Assembly: GCF_011075055.1 (NCBI RefSeq)
Contig: NC_058149.1
Span: 5,276,449-5,340,448 of the forward strand
DNA: 64,000 bases
From: Mangifera indica
Lineage: Eukaryota > Streptophyta > Magnoliopsida > Sapindales > Anacardiaceae
Direction of reading: 5' to 3'
In this document: piece after piece, positions 54,216-64,000 of the stretch
Numbering within the stretch: position 1 is the first letter of the stretch
Layout: every line of letters starts with the position of its first letter
Position numbers and translations under genes: made by a program
Notes under the pieces: model-generated
Database searches by the model: none
What the model was told of the DNA's origin: nothing
What the model saw: only the letters and a program-made list of their open reading frames with translations

Positions 54216-54893
54216 GAGGAGAAGAATATTTACATGGAGCGTGGTTGCAAGCCAAAGCCAAATTCAAACATCATACCATTCAAGTTTAGTTTAACTTGAA
54301 AAATAGAATTAAATTTGACTTAAGTTTATCAAATCAAAATTAAAGATAATTTAAATTTATAATACAGATTCGTAATTCAAGTTTATAGCATATTAAAAAA
54401 TAGTATCATTTTACCCGATAATAAAAAAAAAACAATATCGTTTTACTCAATAATAAAAAAATAATATTATTTTAATAATTATTTGATATGATTTGAATTA
54501 AATTATAAGTCGAATCAAATTAAACTCTCTCTAACTCAAATTTTATTCAATTTTAGAAATGAGTTGACCCTACTAATTCAAACTTAACTTGAATTTGAAC
54601 TAAATAAATTTAAATCTAACTAAACTAAATTAAACCAATTTTTAAGCCAAGACAGCTCGTTTCAACTCCAACTTTATTTCCACCCTCAAAGTTAAAAAAA
54701 AAAAAAATCTTATTACCCCTCTACTAGTAAAATTCATTAATTTTTAAGATAGACCTATTAAAAAAAAAAAAAAAATCATTTAAGGTGGTATAATCATGAA
54801 GATTTTGATGAGATTTTCACAAAATCGCATCATTTAATTTGATATGATTTAATTAAAATCATATCAAGATGATATAATTCAATTAAAATTTTG
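54216..54893. other. Intergenic AT-rich sequence
   Basis: Degenerate strings of AACTTGAATTTGAAC and related words, typical of old plant interspersed repeats, and A-runs near 54,701 and 54,760. No gene seen. Confidence 0.5.
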
Positions 54894-55457
54894 TTTTTTA
54901 AAGAGAAATTATAAAAAATAGGCAAAAGTAAGGGGGTTTAAGCGAAATTACTCAAAAAAATCATATTAAAGTAAAAATGTCTAACTTTTGTGAAATATCA
55001 AAACTGTCCATATATAAACCTAGCAAATTTCCACTGTCCCCACTGTGAAATCACTGTTCAAAAATAGGGGAAAATTTGAAAATTTCCACTGTCCCATTGT
55101 CATCGTACTGTCAACCAGATTTTTGGTGATTTTCGTAGTTTCCGACAACCGAAAATGGCACACCACGTTAGAATATCTTTCGTCATCTTGTTTGAATCAA
55201 TTTATTGTTCATATTATTGAGATTTGAGTGAGATTTTACAGTTTAGGGTTTAGGGTTTCGATTTTGAACAATACTTGAAATGTTTTGATTCTTGATCGTT
55301 TTCGTTGAATTGGTTGAGGGGTTTTGTGTTATAGCCTACGTAGACTTGATTTGTGTTGAAATTGAAGGCCGAAACGATGAATTTTGGTCAAAAATTCGTT
55401 TCGAAGCTATCGGCAGTCGACAGTGGGAACAGTGTTTCCCACTGTAGAACGATTTCT

Positions 55458-55475
55458 CCCACTGTCGACAGTGGG
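55458..55475. repeat. Perfect 18-bp palindrome in the MULE
   Basis: CCCACTGTCGACAGTGGG. Just before it, ACAGTGGGAA and TTCCCACTGT form a 10-bp-stem hairpin with a 6-base loop (about 55,418-55,443). Confidence 0.95.
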
Positions 55476-56010
55476 TTAGAGGGTTAATTAGCTTTTTTCA
55501 AAAAATCGGGGAGCTGTGTGAGAGTCCTAATTCCACTGTAGACTTTTTTGAAATTTACCACGTGACAGTGGGCTGTTGGTTGGAAATTAACTTTTTTAAA
55601 ACTATAAGGTTTATATGAGATAGTCTTTGAACAGCTATACCTTTTGATCCAGGAGGAGTTATGGGGCCTATAATATATTAACACGAAGCTTGTTTCGAGC
55701 TCTATAATGACAACCAGCTTTGCTGGTTGCGCTGAATTTGGAGGCCAAAATAAAACTGTTTCAATGTGTATTATGCAGTTTTATTATTTTATCAAATTTA
55801 AGATTTTCGGTTTTTATGATTTTGAGTTTGTTTGTGACCGGACTAGACTTTTTTCATATGTAATTTTCAAATTTGATATTTGTAATTATAACACATTTTT
55901 TAGACACATTTTACGATGTAATTACGAAATTTTTGATCAATTTTTCGGTGTTCTCATTCATAAGCTATTTGAACATGTAGTTTTATAAATTTAGATCTGT
56001 TTTTTAGAAT

Positions 56011-56558
56011 GACAACAATCGAAAAATTCTTCAGAAATTTAAAAAATACAAGTTGATATATCGTAAAGCAGTGAAATTAGCAAAAACTGAACTGAAATTC
56101 GAATTCTAAAAGTTAAATACCCTAAAATGGCAACAATCGAAAAATTCTTCAGAAATTTGGAAAATACAAGTCAATATATCGTAAAATGGTGAAATTAGCA
56201 AAAACAGAACTGAAATTCGAATTCTAAAAGTTGAAATACTCTAGGATGACAACAATAAAAAAATTCTTCAGAAATTTGGAAAATACGAATCAATATATCA
56301 TAAAACGATAAAATTAGCAAAAACAGAACTGAAATTCGAATTTTAAAAGTTGAAATACCCTAGAATGGTAACAATCGAAAAATTCTTCAAAAATTTAGAA
56401 AATACGAGTCGATATATCGTAAAACGGTGAAATTAGCAAAAACGAAACTGAAATTCGAATTCTAAAAGTTGAAATACCCTATAATGGCAACAATCGAAAA
56501 ATTCTTCAGAAATTTAGAAAATACGAATCGATATATCATAAAACGATGAAATTCGAAA
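56011..56558. repeat. Minisatellite, 118-119 bp unit, about 4.6 copies
   Basis: Units start with GRCAACAATCGAAAAATTC at 56,011, 56,129, 56,248, 56,367 (GGTAACAATC) and 56,486. Each continues with CAGAAATTT, a TATATCGTAAA block, AAATTAGCAAAAAC and GAAATTCGAATTCTAAAAG. Units differ at a few sites. The last is cut at about 56,558. Confidence 0.95.
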
Positions 56559-56800
56559 AAACCTAAAATTTCATTTATAATGCTACTATAATGTTTAATA
56601 TCAAAATGCCCCCCAATTTTAATAACATTTATTTGACCCCTCAATTATCTATTCCTAAAATTTCATTGAGAAATTTATAATGCTTTTACAATGTTTAATA
56701 TCAAAATACCCCTCTAATTTTAATAAATTTCATTTAACCCCTCATAATGAGTGAGGAGGGTTTATATAAATGAGGAGAAGGGTAATTTTGGTATTTTAGA

Positions 56801-56886
56801 AAAAGTCATGGGCATTTTTGCTTAGCAATAGTGGCTTTGGACATTTTTGCTTGAAAATAGTGGCTTTGGGCATTTTTGCTTAGTGG
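56801..56886. repeat. Short tandem repeat beside the MULE right terminus
   Basis: GCATTTTTGCTTAGCAATAG, TGGCTTTGGACATTTTTGCT and TGGCTTTGGGCATTTTTGCT form about 2.5 units of 34 bp, just inside the terminal inverted repeat. Confidence 0.8.
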
Positions 56887-56927
56887 GAGGGTATTTTGGC
56901 CATTTTTAATAATTTCCCTTTTTTAAA

Positions 56928-57686
56928 TGTGATTTTATCTATCTCAAACGATATTCACCATTGACAATTCTTAAAATTTTTTAAGTTTCTTTTGTAAGCT
57001 TTTGATTTTTTTTTTAATTGAAAGATATGGTGTAATTTGATAAATACCTAAATTGATAAAAGAAATTTTCAATTTTACAAACTGAACAAGTATCTTTTTG
57101 ATAGTTAACTTTAATATTTAAATTTTGATAGAAGGTGATATTTGAGGGTGGAAAAGGGTCATTAGAGCTAAAAACGGGTGGAACAGTAACTTTCCCATTT
57201 CGGGAACAACTGGGCCTGATTTTAAAATAACTCCAATGGATGGTCTGTTTCGGACGATGTATTAATTGAATGATCCGATGGTTTCATTGGCGTAAATATT
57301 TTTTATAATATAATTTAGGTTTATGTTGCAACATAATTTGTTAAAAAACAAATCACTACTGATTTATAGAAATTCAATTATTTAACATTTTTTTAAATTT
57401 TTATGCTTATTTAAGAATAATATAATATACTACTATACATTAGTTACGATATGAAATTTGATATTTTATTTTTATGTGTGACATTATTTACTCTAAAAAT
57501 AATTTTTTTTTGGCTTTTATAGTATTTTTTATTTTTGAAAATATTTTTATCATTAATTTATTTCCACTAAAGAGTTTATTGATATAATTGTAACAAGAAG
57601 TGTAATATGATAAATGTTATACAAAATGAAAATAAGGAAGAAGAAGAGAAGGAAATAGTTTGATTTAGGCCATGAATACTCTAATG
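56928..57686. other. Intergenic sequence
   Basis: AT-rich, no supported gene or element. The 8 bases at 57,679-57,686 are the left target copy of the next element. Confidence 0.5.
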
Positions 57687-58559
57687 CAGACATGTCAATG
57701 GGCCAGATTGGATCGGCTCTGTCTTGGCCCATTGGACTCATGGGTTAGGTCGGGCCATAGGCAAGCATGATAATGGATCTTTGGGGCGGGTCAATCTATA
57801 GATTTTTGAAGACTCAAGACCCAGCCCTGTGTATATAGGATCGAGTAAGGCCCGATCCCATTTAAACAATTTTTTTTTTTACATTTTGATTAAAACTTTT
57901 AAACACAAATTATTTTTCAATTATTAAAACCAAGAACAGTGCCCCGAATATTTTATTTATAATCTCTCATTTGTAATAGAAGATTACCGTGATTATATAA
58001 TAAAAAATATTATAAATTTATAATATAGTACAAATAAATTAATTTACATACTGTATTATTACAAATATAAATAAAATATATATACTATACCATTTATCTA
58101 CTCGTTTTCAACATTCAAATTTCTGAATTAATTTGATATTGAATCTATTTGTAATATTTTATAATAATAAAATTGAAATAAAAAAGAAATTATAAACACA
58201 AAAAATTATTATTTACAAATTCAAATAGTTTCCAAAAAAGAATTGATGAGAGAAAATAAGATTGAGAATACAATGAAAAAATTGATATTAAATATTTGTA
58301 AATAAAATTAGAAATGAAAAAGATTTGGATTGGTTTATATACAAAAAATTAAAAAAATAAAGTCTTGCTTCTACCACAAGTAGAAGTCAGGCTCCTGCCA
58401 TTTCCTTTTATTTATTTAATTTTTTAAACAGTACCGGACTGGGTCAGATTGACCCATGAGCTTAATATTAAAGCTCATAGTCTAAGCATATGGGCCAAAC
58501 CCAACATGCTACAATATTGAGATAGGCCTCCATTTGGCCCAACCCAATTGACATGTCTA
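57687..58559. mobile_element. hAT-like non-autonomous element, 873 bp
   Basis: Terminal inverted repeats CAGACATGTCAATGGG on the left and, inverted, TAGACATGTCAATTGGG on the right. Imperfect 8-bp target copies CTCTAATG and TTCTAATA (6 of 8 match) fit the hAT superfamily. Subterminal GGGCC/GGCCC words (GGTCGGGCC, TTGGCCCAACCC) are typical of such plant elements. The interior is AT-rich with no transposase. Confidence 0.75.
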
Positions 58560-58940
58560 TTCTAATATTTGGATATGTGTATTCACATGCTAATGTTAAA
58601 ATTGACTTGAATACAAAATATCAAGTAGCACTATGTTCATAATGAACATAAATTTATACTCAAACGATGATACATCACTATGTTATTGAGTATTATTTTA
58701 TCTTCAATTCAAAATCACTCAATCTTATAGTGATATTTCATAATTTGTATATAAATTTATACTCATTATTTGTGCACAAGCTTATACTCATTATTTGTGC
58801 ACATAGTTTTATTGTAAAATGTTTCATGTAAATTCATGTGTTAAAATAAATTAAAATTCATTGTGTGAAAAAAAGAATAATAATAATTTTACATGAATAT
58901 ATATGGTATGTTTTGTATTTAGATTTATAAACTCATGTTT

Positions 58941-59473
58941 TGTAACAACCACAAGTACGCCCAAGGTTATTTTCGTCATTTTTCTCTTATTGTGCTTGAT
59001 GTATTTGTGTTTTGTGATTTTTGGATGTGTATGGTCGTGTGACAGAGTTCACACATCCGTGTGTGTCTTGGCAAGGACAAAATGGTCATTTTTTGTAGGT
59101 TGCATGAAAATGATTAAGTTTGGGTGAAACAAACGCCCATGTATAGAAAAGTGTAAAATAAAACGTGAAGATGATGATGAAAAACCAGATGCATGTAGAA
59201 AAAAGCAAAAATCAAATGTTATACAAAGAACTATGAAGAAAGTTGGTGTTTTTACCTTTTCCAAGCTAATTTATTTGACATAGATGATGAAGTGGAGCTT
59301 CCCACATACAAAACCTTTAAAAAATGACACCAAACCAAACTTGAAACCTTTTTGGCCAAAACTTAGAGAAAGAAAAGTGTTTATAGCAAAAATGAGTTCA
59401 TGTTCTATAAAATGAACTAACATTGACTTTTAATATTAGTGGACTTAGTTGACAATATTTTAATTGTTGCATG
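58941..59473 (+). mobile_element. Partial chromovirus-type LTR
   Basis: Begins TGTAACAACCACAAG and contains GTCGTGTGACAGAGTTCACACATCC, a hyphenated inverted word pair of the kind seen in these LTRs. A TCTATAAAAT box is near 59,402. It is cut at 59,473 by a copia LTR. Family and orientation are by analogy with the complete LTRs in the window. Confidence 0.45.
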
Positions 59474-61298
59474 TGTTAGAGTAGATGTCCTAGAGCCAAT
59501 TGATTTGATATTTGTAATTGTAATTTATCTTATTAATTAATAAAATGATTTATAGTTATTTAGTTCATATATTTGTCTATTATGTGATTGTGCAAATAAC
59601 ATGTCTTTAGAATGGTAGAATAGTGACGAGCGGATTAGACGACTGATCTATACATATTAAATGACTATTCTAGAAATGTCTATAATCCCGACATTACATT
59701 GACCATGGGCACATGTAATGGTGATAAGATTATCATACTGTTGAGCGAACCTATCAAAAGGTGACAATAGATCTCACGTGTCAAAGTTATTTGTTGACGA
59801 CTTAGTGCAACACATGGGTGCACGTTGTAAACATGTTCATTGAACCGATCCCACTAAAAGATATCTATATAAATGGTTGCTCCAATGTCTATGGAATAAA
59901 TCTTTTGAACACTACAAATGCATATGATCCTTTGACTTAAGGTTGTTAGACTGTCTCGTGTAAGGATTAATATGATTCGACACTATCTAATGTATCGTCA
60001 TAATAGGGGTATCATAAAGGTAGTGAATAACCATATTGTGAGATACAAGGAGGTTATGGTTAATCAATAAAGGATTTATTACTCTTGAACACAAGAGAAG
60101 ATATCCCATATATGAATACTAAAAGACATTCATAACTGCCTGAATTTGTCACCATAGTGGAATGAGGTTGTAGCCTAATTTGTGTAAGTTATTAATATGT
60201 GTCAGCTCATATCGAGGAACTATTGAGATAAACAAGCTTCTATGTCTTAGTTTAAAGAGATATCAGTTGATGAAATGATTGAATTGCACGTAATTGTGAT
60301 GTTGTAAAAGCTTTTAGAGGTGTTTGCTGACACTTTGTCATTTGGGCAGCCATGACGCTTTGCTAGAGGCCAATTTTGGTCTGTGCCTAAATTTGACCTG
60401 AATTCAAACACTATTGGTTCAATAGAAAACTTATAAGTTACACGCATTAAGGGGTTGATATGAACCAAGAGGCAAAGATCGTTTGATAACAATCTTAAGA
60501 TCATGGAAAAAGAGAAATGTATGGATGTGTTTTGACTGAATAATTTAGTGTGCACAATGCCATATGGCATCATGCAAATGCAATGCATGGTTTTGGTTAG
60601 ACCCACTTAGGAGTCCAACCAAGTAAGGCCAAATGATGGTTGCGAATCAACTAATTAAGTTAACTCATAGGTAAGATATTTTAGTTAAACAAAAATTCTT
60701 CGAAGTTTTTGTTTGATAGAAAATTTAGGTTGAGTTGGAATTCTAATTTAATTAAGATTCTTATGTATTAAAACTTTTAATAAATTAAGAGTCTTAATTT
60801 AATAAAAACTCTTGGACACCTTATCATTTAAGTAGTTAAAGTACTAACTAACTCAGGATTCTTTCACACCTTATAAATAAAACTGTTTAGTTTGAGTCAA
60901 AGTTTGTTACAACACAAGAGAAAACACATACATCCTTAACACATATCTCTACCCCTCGAATCTTGTTGATGTAAGCTTCTATTGTCGTGATCTAATTTTC
61001 AAGGTCTAGTTGACAAAAGCCCTAGTAGCCTTCTTTGTAGATCTCCTTTATTTGTACTATGCACAAACACCAAGGCATCACCTTAAGAGAGTTGGATAAC
61101 GATCTTTACATAGCCACGTAAAGTCTTGGAAGAGCTAACAACTTAGGTATAATTTCTAAACACCTTATGTGTGTTTAACATGTTCATGAATCCATGCATC
61201 AAAATGGTTATCTTAGATGGGTTTTAGGATCTTTAATAGTTTTTAAATTTTTAATTCCACTATACTGCCAATTAACGACGCCTTAAAACCTTATGACA
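59474..61298 (+). mobile_element. Copia LTR of a second family (about 1.8 kb)
   Basis: Starts TGTTAGAGTAGATGTCC, a typical plant copia LTR start. It has a CTTATAAATAAA box near 60,870 and ends near TTATGACA, directly followed by TGGTACC, a possible relic of the Met-tRNA primer-binding site. No coding sequence follows. It instead abuts a truncated LTR in the opposite orientation. The right boundary is uncertain. Confidence 0.6.
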
Positions 61299-61311
61299 TG
61301 GTACCTTGCAA

Positions 61312-62525
61312 AATTCTCTATTTACATAACAGTCATGCAAGTATATCTTATATATACATCAACCACTCTTACTTTATCAAATAAACATCTTAGTTTTTAA
61401 AATATTACTTTCACACATATATAACACTTTATATGTTACCTTTATTACTTTTTAGAAGGTGTTAGCCAACCCCGAATAATCAATTCTCACTCTCTAAAAT
61501 ATTTGGTTTATTAGTGTGACCTTTTAGGCTCACTATAAAATAGCCATAAGCCTTTTTTGGATGATTTGAAAAATGTCTAATAACTTAACGACTATGGAAA
61601 ACATCTAGTAATATGCCATAATCCCTAAACCATAATGAAGACGCACTCTATTAAATCTAATTTTTGATCATACGTTTCATGTAGGTAAGAATATTTCATT
61701 GTCAAATCTTTATTAAATACGGGTTCATGGTTTGTCAAAACCCTAATCTCGATATTCTACAAACCGTTGATCATATATTCAGAATATGTTATCACAAACA
61801 TCTTTCGTATGACTTACATTATACTCTAGTCAAAGATTTTTATTTTTAATAGTTATTAACATTTGTGTAAGAACTTGAAACTGAATAATTCCTAAAGCAA
61901 TAGATACTTTGAGTCCAATAATAACGAGTCAATGGATCCTCTTTTGATCATCATTCGTTTCTGTATATAAACAACGTATGACTAACTTGGCTTTAACTTA
62001 TGGAACATGACTAGCTTTGTATTTATACACCATATGAACCACACGCATCCGTATTGGATTCGACCATGATATCTCTAGTCAAAGGATTATTTCATATACT
62101 AGCACAATCATACGATAAATCAACTACATTACAATGACCATATGACTTATCGTAATTGGTTATGTTAAAAAAATAGTTCACTAATTGTTATTTTATACAA
62201 ATGCCCTAGTAACATGACCATCATTGTCACCCGCACTAATAACATCTCATGATGTTGAACAACGACATTAAATGTGCCTATGTGTGACATTATAGCTCAA
62301 CTAATATCGCATTTATAGAGAACAATTCTATAATCTAGTTTTACTTATTAAATGAATTATTTGGACAGTTCACACACATACTTTATATTTAAACAAATAA
62401 AGGAAATAGTTTATGTATAAGAACAAGAAAACACTATCTTTTATTAATAATTCATAATAACATATATACAAGATGAAATGCCCTAAAATTGAAAACATGA
62501 ATGGTTCATAGGGCATACACTAACA
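61312..62525 (-). mobile_element. Third LTR of the copia A family, truncated
   Basis: On the minus strand it starts TGTTAGTGTATGCCC at 62,525 and aligns with the LTRs at 28,069 and 37,276 through GACTAGAGTATAATG and AAAAGGTCACACTAATAAAC. It breaks off near 61,312, about 400 bp before the end reached by the other copies. Confidence 0.85.
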
Positions 62526-62696
62526 AAACTCCTACTTGCATTACGACATTCATTATTGTATCTTATGCCCATCTTCTCAAAATGATGGTTCGACTACTTC
62601 AGTGTCATCGCTTTAGTCTATGGGTCAATAATATTATTTGTTGATAGTGTCTTATGTATCAATATCTCTCTAGTTATAATGAATTCTCTTAGAATA
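62526..62696 (-). pseudogene. Copia A-family RNase H C-terminus and polypurine tract
   Basis: Minus-strand sequence aligns with 27,900-28,068: TTATTGACCCA, GCGATGACACTGAA, TTGAGAAGATGGG and GCAAGTAGGAGTTT lead into the LTR. It marks the 3' end of a second copia A-family element, interrupted at 62,696 by an LTR. Confidence 0.75.
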
Positions 62697-64000
62697 TGTA
62701 ACACCTATATGTAAGCTCAAAGGTATTCTAGTCTTTTCTTATGTATTAAATTGAGTTAATAAATGTTTCTAGAGATATGCACGCTAATGTGTAAAGGCAC
62801 ACATGGTTGTGCATTGTCAACAAGTTTAAAAATTTTCTAATAAGATAAAAATTGTGACAAGCTCGGGTATTGCCTTAGTTATGCGATATGATACACGTGC
62901 GTTTCCTATAGATATACATCCACTGTCAAGTCCAAGAGGCAAAAATAAAATGGCTTTTAACCTAATTCCCTTTGCACTTATAACCACACACCTAGAAAAA
63001 AAAGAAAGTAGAAGAAGATCTTTGATCATCAAAGGAAACCATCAGCCATCGAAAACACCACAACTACTTGAAGACTAAGGCATTCTATGAAAATCAAGTA
63101 AGTTAGCCCTTCTTTTGTTTATTTAAAGAACTAATTATTGGAAAGATGAACATTATATTGTTAAATAATGATATTTTTATTGTTTCAATAGAGTTATGGT
63201 GAACTTTTGTATGATAATTATGTATGAATTGTGTGATCTTCTTATTCTGAGTTTGGTATGTATGCTAAATAGAAAAGGTAGTGTTTTAATGATGAGAAAT
63301 GCATGATAGAATATTCTATGTGTGTATATGTGATTTTAGTTGCAAAAAAAGGCTAGCAATGTTTATAAATGTGGCATTTCCAGTTGAGTACTCTATGGTT
63401 ATGATATTAAATTAATCTAATTAGACTGAGGATGATGATAGTTAGGATTCATTGTGATGATCATGTTTATGCTTTTCTAGATTATACGAATCAAGTTAGG
63501 AGGCTTAGAAATGAGTTTCGAGACTTGTATTATATGTGAGATTACTTAAGGTTAGTCGAAAAATGCAAAAATCATAGAAGTTACAATCTTTAGATCACAA
63601 CACAAAACCATGTATGGTCTCATACATGCTCGCATGTCTTTTAAGCAAAATAAGAAATTCTACAATTTTTGTGCTCTTGTTTTGAGAAAGGGTATACACA
63701 ATTGTGCAATATGAGACATACGCCCATGTGTGATTTTTCAAAAGTAGATGTCACACCTAATTAGAGGAACACATAAATGTACACTAGGCACACACCCATG
63801 TAAGCAATAAAAGACCATTTTACCCCTAGTTCAGGTATCAAGAAAGGGAAGAAAAAGAAAAAGAAAAAGAAAATAATAAGAGACTTTGGTAAGTAGACAA
63901 GATAGTTAAAATTTAAAATAATGCTCGACTATGTGGAAGATGGCACAAGACCTTGATTAAGTCATATTTGGGTTGAAAATCAGGAGAGTTAAGGAAATTG
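62697..64000 (+). mobile_element. Chromovirus-type LTR, running past the window edge
   Basis: Begins TGTAACACCTATATGTAAGC inside the copia 3' end. An ACTTATAACC box near 62,980 lies about 280 bp from the start, as in the other chromovirus-type LTRs, so sense is +. GCACACATGGTTGTGC is a typical hyphenated palindrome. The right end is not in the window, so it could be a solo LTR or a whole element. Confidence 0.6.

Larger units (their letters stand above)
54903..56918. mobile_element. Non-autonomous Mutator-like element (MULE), 2,016 bp
   Basis: Perfect 9-bp target duplication TTTTTTAAA (54,894-54,902 and 56,919-56,927), the Mutator hallmark. Terminal inverted repeats are GAGAAATTATAAAAAATAGG on the left and GGGAAATTATTAAAAATGGC (inverted) on the right. 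No transposase is encoded. The interior has GC-richer gene-like stretches near 55,120-55,400 that could be captured host DNA, a cluster of CCCACTGT words, and a 119-bp minisatellite. Confidence 0.85.

Noticed and set aside
56011..56558. CRISPR-like regular repeats
   Set aside because: Units are 118-119 bp and contiguous, with no unique spacers, inside a plant transposon. It is a minisatellite.
60247..60606. 119-codon minus-strand open frame
   Set aside because: Lies inside a copia LTR and antisense to it, with no domain. LTRs of this length contain such frames by chance.

Overview
The window is nuclear DNA of a flowering plant, most probably a woody eudicot. It is AT-rich and packed with Ty1/copia, Ty3/gypsy and L1-type retrotransposon remnants, DNA-transposon derivatives and microsatellites. 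It holds one convincing host gene, a ZEITLUPE/ADAGIO1 blue-light photoreceptor with an intron at the position expected for the family. No tRNA, rRNA, CRISPR, organellar or bacterial-type locus was seen.

Positions 1 to about 41,220 are a nest of transposons that can be peeled layer by layer. The oldest readable layer is a Ty3/gypsy element ('gypsy C', + strand, about 29,570-41,220). A copia element ('copia A', + strand) sits in its left LTR; its gag is near 1,940 and its 3' LTR is 28,069-29,569. Copia A was then split by two solo chromovirus-type LTRs (2,573-4,894 and 6,428-8,919), a Tat/Athila-type gypsy fragment (about 9,180-16,001), L1 LINE pieces (16,250-20,246 and 25,106-26,735), and a nearly complete but decayed copia element on the minus strand ('copia B', 20,247-24,909). 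Gypsy C itself carries two more chromovirus-type LTRs (31,249-33,673 and 34,095-36,565) and a solo copia LTR (37,276-38,816). Several of these have perfect 5-bp target duplications, and removing two of them restores the interrupted host element's reading frame.

Positions 41,221-46,145 are AT-rich and intergenic. They contain a long-hairpin (foldback) element at 43,874-44,602 and probably the 3' UTR of the gene.

Positions 46,146-53,333 (minus strand) are the ZTL/ADO1 gene: LOV/PAS, F-box and Kelch domains, 618 residues, two coding exons, one 5.3-kb intron. Its upstream region carries a MITE.

Positions 53,700-64,000 hold DNA transposons (the MITE; a 2.0-kb Mutator-like element with a perfect 9-bp target duplication, a 119-bp minisatellite and strong palindromes; a hAT-like element) and further copia and chromovirus LTRs.

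I see no multi-gene system. The strongest unusual observations are copia B's 196-bp flanking direct repeats in place of a 5-bp target duplication, a tandem duplication spanning a copia-gypsy fusion point, the minisatellite-bearing MULE and the hairpin MITE. Interest also attaches to the ZTL LOV signature, which has Asp where Gly is expected.
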